A stretch of DNA of 62,944 nt from Sedimenticola selenatireducens DSM 17993 (lineage in GTDB: Bacteria; Pseudomonadota; Gammaproteobacteria; Chromatiales; Chromatiaceae), in the NCBI RefSeq assembly GCF_000428045.1, contig NZ_KE386615.1, positions 70,887 through 133,830 of the forward strand, written 5' to 3'. This document shows positions 51,859 through 60,790 of the stretch, piece by piece; the first letter of the stretch is position 1; every line of letters starts with the position of its first letter. The notes beneath the pieces are model-generated. The model ran no database searches. It was not told the DNA's origin and saw nothing but the letters and a program-made list of their open reading frames with translations. The translations under genes were made by a program, and so were the position numbers.

Positions 51859-54105
51859 CTAGAACTTGAACGGGCTCAGGCCGATCTTCTCGACCGTCTC
51901 TGCCATATCGTTGATCAGTTTGGGTGCACGCTCTATGTCGGTGATCGCCACCTCGTAGACCACGACACGCTCCGGCTCCAGGTTAAGCGAGGAGAGGGTG
52001 TCTCCCACCTTGCCCATACGCTCATGGGCCATGGCCGATCCGCGCACGAAGTGACACTGATAGTCGTCGCCCTTGGCGCAACCCATCAACACAATGCCGT
52101 CATAGCCGCTGTTGAGTGAGTCGGTGATCCAGGAGAGGCTGACCGAACCGAGACAGCGTACCGGGATGACGCGGGCCCAGGGGTTGATCTCCACACCGTT
52201 CATGCCGGCCTGGTCGAGTGCCGGATAGGCGTCGTTTTCGCAGGCCAGCACCAGGATGCGTGGCTTTTCGTCAAACTCTTCAGGTACATCGACATTCTTG
52301 ATCTGCTGATTGACAGTCTCAACCGAGTAGTTCTCGAACGAGATCACGCGCACCGGGCAGGCGCCCATGCAGGTGCCGCAGCGGCGGCAGCGTGACTCGT
52401 TGAACATCGGATAGCCCTTCTCATCCTCGTTGATGGCGCCGAACGGACACTCCACGGTGCAGCGCTTGCACTGGGTACAGCCATCCATACGGAAGCTGGG
52501 GAAGGAGAGGTCGCCGGCACGCGGGTGGGCGGCCATGCCCTTGCCGGCATTCTCGGCGGCCTGAATAGCCTTCATCGCGGCACCGGCCGCGTCGTCCTGG
52601 GCCTGGCGCATATCCATCGGACGGCGCAGCGGCCCGGCGGCATAGATACCGGTACGACGGGTCTCGTAGGGGAAACAGATGAAGTGGGAGTCGGTAAACC
52701 CGTTCTTCAGGTGCGGCAGGTCAGTACCCTGGCGGTAGTCCAGGTTGAGGATCGAGTCGACGCTGACGCTGGGCGGCGGCGGGGTATCCTCCGCGGCCTC
52801 GTCCTCTTCGTCGATCACCATCGGCACGGCGTAGGGATCGGGTCCGGAGTTGGGGATCATACCCACGTCCAGTACCACCAGATCAGCCTGCATGCTGGTC
52901 TCTTCGTCCAGGATCAGGTCCTGGAATTTCACCTCGAGGCTGTCACCAGGAACCACTTCGCTGACATTGCCCTTGGAGAAGGTAATCATCTTCTCCTGGC
53001 CGGCACGGTAGAAATCCTCGCCGGCGGCACCCGGGGTGCGCAGGTTGTTGAACAGGATGGTGGTGTCACAATCGCTGTTCTGGTCCTTGAAATACATTGC
53101 CTGCTTGATGGCGATCAGATCACCGATACCGGAGTGGTAGGGGAGTTGTCCCTCTTCGGTGGAACTCTGTCCGACGTTCTGTACAAAGGCGACCGCCTTG
53201 ACCTCTTTGCCGTCGGACGGACGCTTGATCGGTCCGCCGTTGGCATCCTTAACCAGCTTCTCCAGCTCGGCATTGGTGACAATGTCCGGACTTTTGCTGT
53301 AGCCGTATTGTGGCAGGTTAGAGGGATCGTACAGCTTGAAACCGGTGGCCTGTATGATGGCGCCAAAGGTCTCGGTGTTGACGGTGCCTGACTCGGTGGC
53401 GATATCCACGCTGAAGCGGCCGGGTGCGCCGGCGGTCCTGGCAACGGTGCTGTTGAGATGCACGGTGATCAGGTCGTTGGCCTCGATCGAAGCGATCATC
53501 TCGGCGACGCCGGTGTCCCTTGGCTCTTTATAAGGCGAGCGGGTGGGAATGGCCTTGCTGTAGTCGGCTGCCTGACCGCCCAGTGCGCCCTGTTTCTCAA
53601 CAATATGTACCGGATAACCGGCCGCCGCTGATTCGATTGCCGCGCTCATGCCGGTGATGCCACCGCCGACCACCAGGATGGTCTTGTTCAGGGTCTGCTC
53701 ACCCGAGGCTTTGGGCATTTTCATGGAGCGCAGTTCGGCGCAGGCCATGCGGATGTAGTCATCCGCCATTTCCTGGGTGGTCTCCTGGTGCTCGGGTTCA
53801 TCCGGGCGGACCCAGATAACACCCTCGCGCAGATTGGCGCGGGTCATGGCTACTTCGGTGAAGTTGAATGCCTCCACCTTGGCGCGGCGTGAGCAGGCGG
53901 CGATCATGATGTGAGTGGCGCCCTCATTGCTGATATCATCACGAATCAGCTGCACGCCCTCGCTGCTGCAGAGCATTTCATGCTGTTTACACGACTGCAT
54001 CTTCCCTTCACGGGTGGCAATCATCTCCAGCTGACTGGAATCCAGTCGCTCACCGATCCCGCAGCCTGTGCAGATATAACCGGCAAATTTCTTTTCGTCA
54101 GACAC
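51859..54105 (-). CDS. qmoB: Quinone-interacting oxidoreductase subunit QmoB
   Basis: The 748-residue HdrA-like flavoprotein has an N-terminal CTGCGIGERL segment, an FAD fold ILVVGGGITGMSAAIE (about 143-158), two [4Fe-4S] clusters at about 538-585 (CTQCKRCTVECP and CRRCGTCMGACP) and a C-terminal MvhD/FlpD-type domain (about 610-745, beginning ILVLACENDAYPA). This is the QmoB order. It works with QmoA in electron transfer between AprBA and the quinone pool. It starts four bases after the qmoA stop. Confidence 0.95.
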   Translation of the reverse strand: MSDEKKFAGYICTGCGIGERLDSSQLEMIATREGKMQSCKQHEMLCSSEGVQLIRDDISNEGATHIMIAACSRRAKVEAFNFTEVAMTRANLREGVIWVRPDEPEHQETTQEMADDYIRMACAELRSMKMPKASGEQTLNKTILVVGGGITGMSAAIESAAAGYPVHIVEKQGALGGQAADYSKAIPTRSPYKEPRDTGVAEMIASIEANDLITVHLNSTVARTAGAPGRFSVDIATESGTVNTETFGAIIQATGFKLYDPSNLPQYGYSKSPDIVTNAELEKLVKDANGGPIKRPSDGKEVKAVAFVQNVGQSSTEEGQLPYHSGIGDLIAIKQAMYFKDQNSDCDTTILFNNLRTPGAAGEDFYRAGQEKMITFSKGNVSEVVPGDSLEVKFQDLILDEETSMQADLVVLDVGMIPNSGPDPYAVPMVIDEEDEAAEDTPPPPSVSVDSILNLDYRQGTDLPHLKNGFTDSHFICFPYETRRTGIYAAGPLRRPMDMRQAQDDAAGAAMKAIQAAENAGKGMAAHPRAGDLSFPSFRMDGCTQCKRCTVECPFGAINEDEKGYPMFNESRCRRCGTCMGACPVRVISFENYSVETVNQQIKNVDVPEEFDEKPRILVLACENDAYPALDQAGMNGVEINPWARVIPVRCLGSVSLSWITDSLNSGYDGIVLMGCAKGDDYQCHFVRGSAMAHERMGKVGDTLSSLNLEPERVVVYEVAITDIERAPKLINDMAETVEKIGLSPFKF

Positions 54106-54109
54106 GTTG

Positions 54110-55396
54110 TTAACCCTCCGTTCCGGCGACTCGGTTGACTACCTGAATGGCGCGCAGAGCAGCGCCTGTGGCCTGTTGGACTGCGCGGTTCACATCCAGG
54201 GCATCGGAAGAGCAGCCAGCGGCGAAGATACCGCCGTTTTCCGTGGCTGGCTCAATAAAGCCCTCTTCGTTGATCACGATATCCACCGGGAAGCTCGACT
54301 TGTCGACGCTGGGCTGCATGCCCACCGCCAGTACCACCAGGTCATGTTCATTGGCGTAACGGTGATAGCCCTCGGTATCCACCCCGTTCAGAACCGGATT
54401 GCTGTTTTCCCGGTTCTGGGTGATCGAGGCGACCTTGGATTTGATGAAGGAGACGTTGGGATTCTCCCGCACCGTCTGGTAGAAATCCTCAAACCGGTCG
54501 ATGGCGCGGATGTCGATGTAGTAGATGGTGGATTTGCCCTCGTCGCCCAGCGCTTCCTGCACGTAGTGGGTCTGCTTCAGGGTGGCCATGCAGCAGATGC
54601 GTGAGCAGTGCAGCAGGTGGTTCTTGTCACGGGAACCGGCACACTGGATAAAGGCGATGTTCTTCGCCACCTCGCCATCGGACGGACGGACGATCTTGCC
54701 GCCGGTCGGTCCGTTGGGATCGGCCATGCGCTCGAATTCCACATTGGTGATGACATTCTGGAAGCGGTCGTAGCCATAGGGCTGGATCTTGTTGGCATCG
54801 TACGGCTGCCAACCGGTGGCCCAGACCACGGCGCCGGCCTTGAAGGAGACTGTCTCTTCCTGCATGTCGAGATCGACCGCGCCTGCCTTACAGGCAGTCT
54901 TGGCCTTCTCCGCATCCTCGGTACCGAGAATGGCCGGGTCAATGACATAACGCTGGGGATGGGCCATGCGGTGCGGCAGGTAGGCACCCTTGCGCTTGCC
55001 CAGACCGTAGTTGTACTCATCGTCAAACTCGGCACTGACCGCCTTGGCGCAGTCGCCGCAGCCGGTGCAGTTGTCATTCACATAACGGGGGCTGATCTTT
55101 ACGCTGGCGGTGTAGTTGCCCGCTTCGCCCTGAATGTCGGTCACCTCGGCCATGGTGAGGATAGTCAGATTTGGGTTCATCTTGGCCCGGCGCTGATTGA
55201 TCTCCAGTCCGCAGGTGGGATAGCAGAGTTTGGGGAAATATTTGTACAGCTGAGTGACACGACCACCAACATAGGGACGCTTTTCAACCAGAACGACCTG
55301 CTTTCCGGTTTCGGCGGCTTCCAGGGCAGCGGTAAGACCGCTGATACCGCCACCGACCACCAGGATGGTCTGATTGGTTGCAATTACTTCCGTCAT
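54110..55396 (-). CDS. qmoA: Quinone-interacting oxidoreductase subunit QmoA
   Basis: The 428-residue HdrA-like protein has an N-terminal FAD fold (ILVVGGGISGLTAALEAAE, about 10-28), a cysteine pattern NDNCTGCGDCA, and the HdrA-specific AGSRDKNHLLHCSRICCM block. ATG 55396 follows GGAGGAAAA, which fixes the start over an upstream in-frame codon. It leads the operon. Sequence and gene order (qmoA-qmoB) are as in sulfate reducers and sulfur oxidisers, but the third gene is hdrC rather than qmoC. Confidence 0.95.
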   Translation of the reverse strand: MTEVIATNQTILVVGGGISGLTAALEAAETGKQVVLVEKRPYVGGRVTQLYKYFPKLCYPTCGLEINQRRAKMNPNLTILTMAEVTDIQGEAGNYTASVKISPRYVNDNCTGCGDCAKAVSAEFDDEYNYGLGKRKGAYLPHRMAHPQRYVIDPAILGTEDAEKAKTACKAGAVDLDMQEETVSFKAGAVVWATGWQPYDANKIQPYGYDRFQNVITNVEFERMADPNGPTGGKIVRPSDGEVAKNIAFIQCAGSRDKNHLLHCSRICCMATLKQTHYVQEALGDEGKSTIYYIDIRAIDRFEDFYQTVRENPNVSFIKSKVASITQNRENSNPVLNGVDTEGYHRYANEHDLVVLAVGMQPSVDKSSFPVDIVINEEGFIEPATENGGIFAAGCSSDALDVNRAVQQATGAALRAIQVVNRVAGTEG

Positions 55397-55911
55397 GGAT
55401 TTTCCTCCGTCGCGGAAAGGGTTCAATCGAATAAGCTGGGCTTAGGATTCTGTCGGGCCTAACACCGATCTACTGCGGCTTTCCCTCGCTACGATCGGTC
55501 AAGCCCGGCAGATTCCTAGGGGTCCCGTCTGGGATGTTCAGTCACCATAACAGGGTACGTAGAAACCCATAATTTAGAATTTGGTAAGATACTCTTCTTG
55601 GTTCCATCCCGCCAGATCAAACGGGCGATCTATCAATCGAAATTTCCAATGACTCCATAGGCATGTTATATGAAGAATCTGCTGCATATAAACGGAGTTG
55701 ATGGCATGAACCGGGCTATACTTTTAAGTGTGTAGGAAGCTTAATAGGATAGAAGCTGGCAGACCGGAAATGGTCGGGCTGTCGCGAGTCCTTTGATCTG
55801 GATATGCCCGGAAGCAGAATAACACAGGGCTGCGTAGAGTGAGCGGAACTTTCGCAGTACGCGGAAACATAACAAACGCGCTTATATCAAGAATGTAAAA
55901 GGTGAGCGGCT
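55397..55911. other. Divergent intergenic region upstream of qmoA
   Basis: There is no gene in these 515 bases. It includes the short copy of the palindromic element (55443-55518), which lies between qmoA and its probable promoter, and a CTATACTT stretch near 55716 that resembles a sigma-S-type -10 on the plus strand. Confidence 0.5.
55443..55518. repeat. Palindromic interspersed element, short copy
   Basis: The reverse complement of this 76-base stretch matches both ends of the element at 4236-4405: CTTGACCGATCGTAGCGAGG, then AAAGCCG joined directly to CAGTAGATCGGTGTTAGGCC. The middle of about 90 bases is absent. The ends TAGGATTCTGTCGGGC and GCCCGGCAGATTCCTA are inverted. Confidence 0.75.
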
Positions 55912-57747
55912 GTGGTCAATCATAATAATCCCTATCTCCTCCCCAAGCGTGTCCCGCCGGCCAGCGGTGACGATACTTTTGAACCCAAGCGATTCAGGCA
56001 ACTGATTGAGCAGTTGCCGATCGGCAATATTGGTCAGGTATCCCAGAGTCTCTATCATCTGCTGAAACAGATGAATGCCACGGTGGTGCCTGTATCCAGT
56101 CGGGCAAACAACCTGGAGTTGATGATCAAGCCGTTGTTAGTAGCCCTGGATGTGTTGGCCAAGGGCTTTTCCAGAGAGCCGTTACCGCTCAACAAGCGGG
56201 CCGCCATGTTGTCCGAGATGCACGAGAGCCTGTGTATTCTGGCGACCCAGGGTTACAAGGTGGTCCTCGATCAGTATCACCATAAATCCTTCACTAGTCA
56301 GTTTTTACACAAGTCCAGCCGTGCCATTGCCCTGCATCGGGTACTCTATTTTCTTGGCCGGAGCCTGTTGCATGCCTACCAGCTTTATCGGCCGGCCCCC
56401 CCGTACATCTGGCAGGAGATTCATGGAATCCATCGCTATGCGTTTGACCTCAAGCTGGCCGAGCGCGAGATGGACAATGAGGACCAGAGCCTGCGCCAAC
56501 AGTCGTCAGTAAGCGATCTCTACAAACAGATACTGCTGCTCTCCCTGGCGGGCCCCTACCGACTGATGCAGGGTGAAGTGATACGGGTTTATCAGGCATT
56601 GTCGCGCTGGGCACCGGATGCGCAACTGCTGGACCTGGGTAAGTCCAATGGTGATGCCGGCCCCTTTATAGTGGATATCGGTATCGATGAGGCACCGCGC
56701 TATATGGGGGCTGAGCGGGATCATCAGGTGCTGCGCGGGTGGGTGCTCGACACCGGTAACATGGCGGTTCGGTTGGCTGATGAGTTGCAGGCAACCGCCG
56801 CCCTGCACGGTGCCATGCGGCCACAGGATTCACCGGATAAACTCTCTCCTGATCTGCTGGCGCGGTTGATGCTGACCTGGGGAATCGGCTCCAGGCGTGT
56901 GGCCGAGCGGGATGAAACTCAGGGTGAGGTTGCGCTGATCTGTGGTCTGCAGATGATCTATAACGAACTGGGCGGTGAGCCGTTGCCCAATGCCGCCGGT
57001 AAGCCGGGGGCGTTTGGTATGACGAAGCCCGGGGAGGAGGCCGAGAAACCCGGAGGCATACCACAAGCCCTGCTGGAGTCTGATGAGTATGTCATTCAGG
57101 ACGATCCGCAGCTACTGAGCATCCGGCGCTGGATTGCCGACAACAATGCGCCTGCCATGCTGGCGGCTACACCGGCACCAGTGCCTGCAGCAAAACCCGG
57201 AGATGAACAACCGGCCAAGCCTGTTTTGCGGATCTGTCCGGTATACAACGAGAGCAGCAGCGGTTACCACCTGGGATGGGGGCTTGGCGAGGAAGCGTCT
57301 ATCAGCGTGGGTGAACTGGTAGCGGCGCCCCATCGGGATGCCGACGGGTTGGAGTGTCTGCGCCTGGGCGTGATTCGCTGGATGCGGGTTGAACGTCCGG
57401 ATGTGATCGACTTCGGCGTGGAACTGATCATGGGTGATGCGCAGCCGGTTATTTTTTACCGGCAGTGGGGGCGGGGCAAGCAGGACGGGTATTGGCCTGG
57501 CCTGCTGCTACAGCGTCCAAACGAGGATCAGACGGTTATTACCGCCCCGTTCTATTCCGAACAGGGACAGCGCACCTGGCTGATCTCACAGGGTGAAAAG
57601 CGTCAGATAACGCTCAGCAGAGAGATCGAAGCCACGGCGTCCTTTATTCAGTTTTATTATCATGATTCAGCTCGGCCCAAACGCGAAGAAAGCGCTGACG
57701 ACAAAACAGACGAGGCGGATTTTGAGCAGCTCTGGACCAGTCTCTGA
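55912..57747 (+). CDS. PilZ-like domain conserved hypothetical protein
   Basis: This 611-residue soluble protein has a long helical N-terminal half (about 20-350, e.g. IGQVSQSLYHLLKQMNATVV), a Pro/Ala-rich linker (about 415-440, TPAPVPAAKPGDEQPAKP) and a C-terminal domain (about 443-590) resembling PilZ: NESSSG fits the (D/N)xSxxG motif and GVIRWMRVER...FGVELI fits the PilZ strand. The upstream RxxxR motif is not seen, so cyclic di-GMP binding is doubtful. GTG 55912 is used as start. Proteins of this layout occur in related bacteria without known function. Confidence 0.7.
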   Translation: MVNHNNPYLLPKRVPPASGDDTFEPKRFRQLIEQLPIGNIGQVSQSLYHLLKQMNATVVPVSSRANNLELMIKPLLVALDVLAKGFSREPLPLNKRAAMLSEMHESLCILATQGYKVVLDQYHHKSFTSQFLHKSSRAIALHRVLYFLGRSLLHAYQLYRPAPPYIWQEIHGIHRYAFDLKLAEREMDNEDQSLRQQSSVSDLYKQILLLSLAGPYRLMQGEVIRVYQALSRWAPDAQLLDLGKSNGDAGPFIVDIGIDEAPRYMGAERDHQVLRGWVLDTGNMAVRLADELQATAALHGAMRPQDSPDKLSPDLLARLMLTWGIGSRRVAERDETQGEVALICGLQMIYNELGGEPLPNAAGKPGAFGMTKPGEEAEKPGGIPQALLESDEYVIQDDPQLLSIRRWIADNNAPAMLAATPAPVPAAKPGDEQPAKPVLRICPVYNESSSGYHLGWGLGEEASISVGELVAAPHRDADGLECLRLGVIRWMRVERPDVIDFGVELIMGDAQPVIFYRQWGRGKQDGYWPGLLLQRPNEDQTVITAPFYSEQGQRTWLISQGEKRQITLSREIEATASFIQFYYHDSARPKREESADDKTDEADFEQLWTSL

Positions 57748-57859
57748 TGTCGCTCTGCCCTCCATGCCTGACAGGTGAACAAGTCCGGAGTTGAACTCCT
57801 GCCATCTGCGCAATGTCTGCAGATAAGGTCAGGTTGTAACGGGTATTGGTGGAGGTGTA

Positions 57860-58384
57860 ATGAACCACGGGCAGGGTAGAGAGACTGGTGGTATCGGGAG
57901 ATGGATGATGATTCTCTCCTGGGTTTTACTGCTGGCGCTGATGTCATACCTGTTCAGCGATATCCTCGAGCGACAGCACAATCCCAATGAAGCGCCGGTG
58001 ACCCTGCGTGATGATCAGGGCAATACTCAGGTTGTATTGAAACGCAATCGGGCCGGCCATTATGTGGCCAGTGGTCGCATCAACGGGCATCCGGTGCTGT
58101 TTCTGCTGGACACGGGAGCAACCGATGTGGCCATCTCCGATGAGCTGGCCGAGCGACTGAGTCTTCCCAGAGGTCGACAGGTGTTCAGCCAGACCGCCAA
58201 CGGCACCGTGGTCGCCTGGCAGACGCGGTTATCTGAAGTCGGATTGGGTGAGATCACTCTGAGCGATGTCAGGGCAAGCGTCCTGCCCACCATGGCGGGC
58301 AACGAAGTATTACTGGGTATGAGTTTTCTGAAGCGACTGGAGTGGACGCAGCGAGGCGACGAGCTGACGCTGAAGAAACTGTGA
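57860..58384 (+). CDS. Retropepsin-like aspartic protease (TIGR02281 type)
   Basis: The 174-residue protein has one N-terminal membrane helix (about 15-33) and a single retropepsin-like domain with DTGATDVAIS (D84-T-G86) and GMSFLKRLEW in the C-terminal part. Such membrane-anchored clan AA proteins act as dimers in the periplasm; the substrate is unknown. A hairpin terminator follows between this gene and the convergent HU gene. Confidence 0.88.
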   Translation: MNHGQGRETGGIGRWMMILSWVLLLALMSYLFSDILERQHNPNEAPVTLRDDQGNTQVVLKRNRAGHYVASGRINGHPVLFLLDTGATDVAISDELAERLSLPRGRQVFSQTANGTVVAWQTRLSEVGLGEITLSDVRASVLPTMAGNEVLLGMSFLKRLEWTQRGDELTLKKL

Positions 58385-58417
58385 CCGGCGCGACCGGGAT
58401 CACGACAGGTTGAAATG

Positions 58418-58454
58418 AAACGGACGGCTACTGCATGACAGGCCGTCCGTTTTT
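58418..58454. terminator. Bidirectional terminator
   Basis: AAACGGACGGC and GCCGTCCGTTT form a perfect 11-base-pair stem around a TACTGCATGACAG loop, flanked by A and T runs. It serves the retropepsin gene on the plus strand and the HU gene on the minus strand. Confidence 0.85.
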
Positions 58455-58458
58455 CCTA

Positions 58459-58938
58459 TCAGGCGACGGTATCTTTCAGTGCCTTCAGGGCGGTGACCTT
58501 GACCACCGTGGTTGCCCGCTTGGCGGCAATCTTGATCGGTTCACCGGTCGCCGGGTTACGACCCATACGGGCCTTGCGCGCCGGTTTGACCACGCGGCGG
58601 ACTTTCACCCCGGTTTCAGGAATGGCGAATTCACCCGATCCACGACGAATCATGTGGCCCTTGACCAGCCCGCCCAGTGAGTTGAAAACATCCCCAACCT
58701 GTTTGCGGGTAAGGCCGGTCTCTTCGGCAATCGACTGAAGGATCTGGTTCTTGGTCTGTTTGGCCGCAATGGCTTTAGGTTTTGCCGGAGCGGCAGCTTT
58801 CTTGGCTGGAGCCTTTTTCGCGGCGGCTTTCTTGGCGGGTGCCTTTTTAGCAGCGGCTTTTTTGGCGACAACCTTCTTCTTTGCTACGGGTGCTTTTTTA
58901 GCAGCAGTTTTTTTTGCAGCTTTTTTCTTGACGGCCAT
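58459..58938 (-). CDS. HU/IHF-family DNA-binding protein with N-terminal Lys/Ala tail
   Basis: Residues about 60-159 are an HU-like domain: LTRKQVGDVFNSLGGLV and the signature GRNPATGEPIKI (127-138) with the DNA-intercalating proline. Residues 2-60 are a basic, low-complexity tail of AAKKA/APAKK repeats, as in histone H1-like proteins. HU proteins with such tails usually carry it at the C-terminus (mycobacteria) or N-terminus (some proteobacteria, such as AlgP-like or HupN types). The start at 58938 (MAVKKK) is chosen. It should bind DNA without specificity and compact it. Confidence 0.9.
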   Translation of the reverse strand: MAVKKKAAKKTAAKKAPVAKKKVVAKKAAAKKAPAKKAAAKKAPAKKAAAPAKPKAIAAKQTKNQILQSIAEETGLTRKQVGDVFNSLGGLVKGHMIRRGSGEFAIPETGVKVRRVVKPARKARMGRNPATGEPIKIAAKRATTVVKVTALKALKDTVA

Positions 58939-59230
58939 GGAAAACTCCTGAGTTAGACCTGATGAGTGCGCGCTAAACATAGCATAGATTTAAGGTTTTC
59001 CAAGTGTTTCAAGACAGAAATGCGCTAAAAACCGGTCTTTTTCACGTTTTACAGGTGCCATGGCCAGCTGTATATGGGTTGGACACGCGAGCAGCTCTTG
59101 AAAACCAGTGATCAAAATGATTCAGCAATGGCAGGCGATAGTGGATCCAGCAGTCGACGACTCGGGTATCTGTGCAGGGCGGGGTTTGATATTTACGCTG
59201 CCCCTCGCTTACCCAAGCATGGGTTAGGGC
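58939..59230. other. Intergenic region between HU and ggt genes
   Basis: These 292 bases have no recognisable gene; the region is AT-richer next to the HU gene and should hold its promoter. Confidence 0.5.
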
Positions 59231-60790
59231 CTATACCCGATAGCAGACCCCGCCCCTGCGGCTGTCGCCGCTGCCTGAAAGCTGTCCATTGCGTTTACGC
59301 ATCACCGAGTGAGCCCCGCCAAAAAACAGGTTCTTGTCGGGCCAGCACCGAATGTTGGCAAACTCCTTTCGCAGCGCCTGGATGGCGTGGGTGGATGGTC
59401 CCGCTTCAATGTTCAGCAGGTCGGACTCGAAATGCATGCGTGGCTGTTCAACCGCCTGCTCGATCTCCATGCCGAAATCGATCAGGTTGACCAGTACTTG
59501 CAGAATGGCGCTGCGAATCCGGTTCGAGCCTCCCGAGCCGACGACGATGGTGTCGCCGTTGGGCGTGGTGACCAGGGAGGGAGACATCATTGAGGCGATG
59601 CGCCGATTGAGGGGCCACTGATTAAAACCATGCGGATTGATATCTTCCTCGCCGAGCATGTTGTTCAGCATGATGCCGCAGCCGGGCAGCACATAGCCGG
59701 AGCCTTCCCCGTTTGACAGGGTCATGCTGGCCAGGTTGCCTTCACTGTCGGCGATGCTGATCTGGGTGGTGCCACGGGAGAAGCCTTTATGATTGCGCAT
59801 CACCTCGCGATAGCTTTCGATAAACTCGCTGGAAAGGATTTCGTGCTCGATGTTTGTGGCCGGGCCTGAACCGAGCTCCCGGTCGTTGCGCAGTTGCTGG
59901 GTCAGCTTCATGGCATGACCGATGCGGCCCAGATGGTCTGCGCTGTTTACCGGGTACCGCCCCAACTTCTCCTGCTCCAGCAGTGCCAGGGTGAAGGCGA
60001 CCAGGATGCCGCCGATGGCGGGTGGCGGGTTGGTGAAAAGTTGGGTGTTGTGATAGTTCAGAGTCAGCGGAGAGCGTCGCGCTACCCGGTATGACTCCAG
60101 GTCGGTCCGGGTAAGGCAGCCGCCATGGGCATGGCAGTCGCTGGTCAGTTGATGTCCCATCTCACCCTGGTAAAACAGCTCTTCCCCTTCCAGGGCCAGA
60201 ATCTCGAAGCCATCCGCCATGGCGGGATTGCGCACCGTTTCATCCAGTTCAGCGATTGCCCCGGGTTTCCGGCTGCTGGCATGCAGCTGTAACGCCTGTG
60301 GGCTTGACTGGATGATGGGTGAAACAATCTCAGCAATATAGTGCTGAAAGCTGTTCAGCCGGACGCCGCTACGGCCTGCCTCGCAGGCCGGTTGGATAAT
60401 TTCTCGCAGTGGTATTCTGCACAGGTCGCGGTGGATGGCGAAAGCTCCCTTGATAGCACCTGGGGTCGCAATCGATCCCATGCCGATATGAAACTCCTGC
60501 TGGGCCGTGCCGAAGTCGGCGACAATGGGGTAAAAATCGAGTTCGGATTCAACCGGTCTGCCGTGAGGTGTCTGGGCAAAAAAATCATACAACAGCGGCT
60601 TTGCTCCGGCAGTCCGAGCCGTCAGAAAACCACCTCCGCCAAGAGACGCCAGTACCGGTTCCGCAACACAGCCGGCAAACATGGCCGCCAGGGCAGCATC
60701 AAAGGCATTGCCGCCGGCCCGCAAAATTTCTGTCGCGGCGCGGGCGGTGACTGGATGGCCGGCTGCCACGATTCCTGCTGCTTTCTTCAT
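59231..60790 (-). CDS. ggt: Gamma-glutamyltranspeptidase family protein
   Basis: The 519-residue protein follows the GGT fold: N-terminal AAGHPVTARAATEILRAGGN and GGGGFLTARTA, and the autoprocessing Thr in RGTTQISIADSEGNLASM (about 358-376), followed by GSGYVLPGCGIMLNNML and the C-terminal small subunit. There is no signal peptide, unlike the periplasmic GGT of E. coli, and the length is about 60 residues shorter. It hydrolyses or transfers gamma-glutamyl groups, possibly glutathione; location is uncertain. It is monocistronic on the minus strand. Confidence 0.88.
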   Translation of the reverse strand: MKKAAGIVAAGHPVTARAATEILRAGGNAFDAALAAMFAGCVAEPVLASLGGGGFLTARTAGAKPLLYDFFAQTPHGRPVESELDFYPIVADFGTAQQEFHIGMGSIATPGAIKGAFAIHRDLCRIPLREIIQPACEAGRSGVRLNSFQHYIAEIVSPIIQSSPQALQLHASSRKPGAIAELDETVRNPAMADGFEILALEGEELFYQGEMGHQLTSDCHAHGGCLTRTDLESYRVARRSPLTLNYHNTQLFTNPPPAIGGILVAFTLALLEQEKLGRYPVNSADHLGRIGHAMKLTQQLRNDRELGSGPATNIEHEILSSEFIESYREVMRNHKGFSRGTTQISIADSEGNLASMTLSNGEGSGYVLPGCGIMLNNMLGEEDINPHGFNQWPLNRRIASMMSPSLVTTPNGDTIVVGSGGSNRIRSAILQVLVNLIDFGMEIEQAVEQPRMHFESDLLNIEAGPSTHAIQALRKEFANIRCWPDKNLFFGGAHSVMRKRNGQLSGSGDSRRGGVCYRV

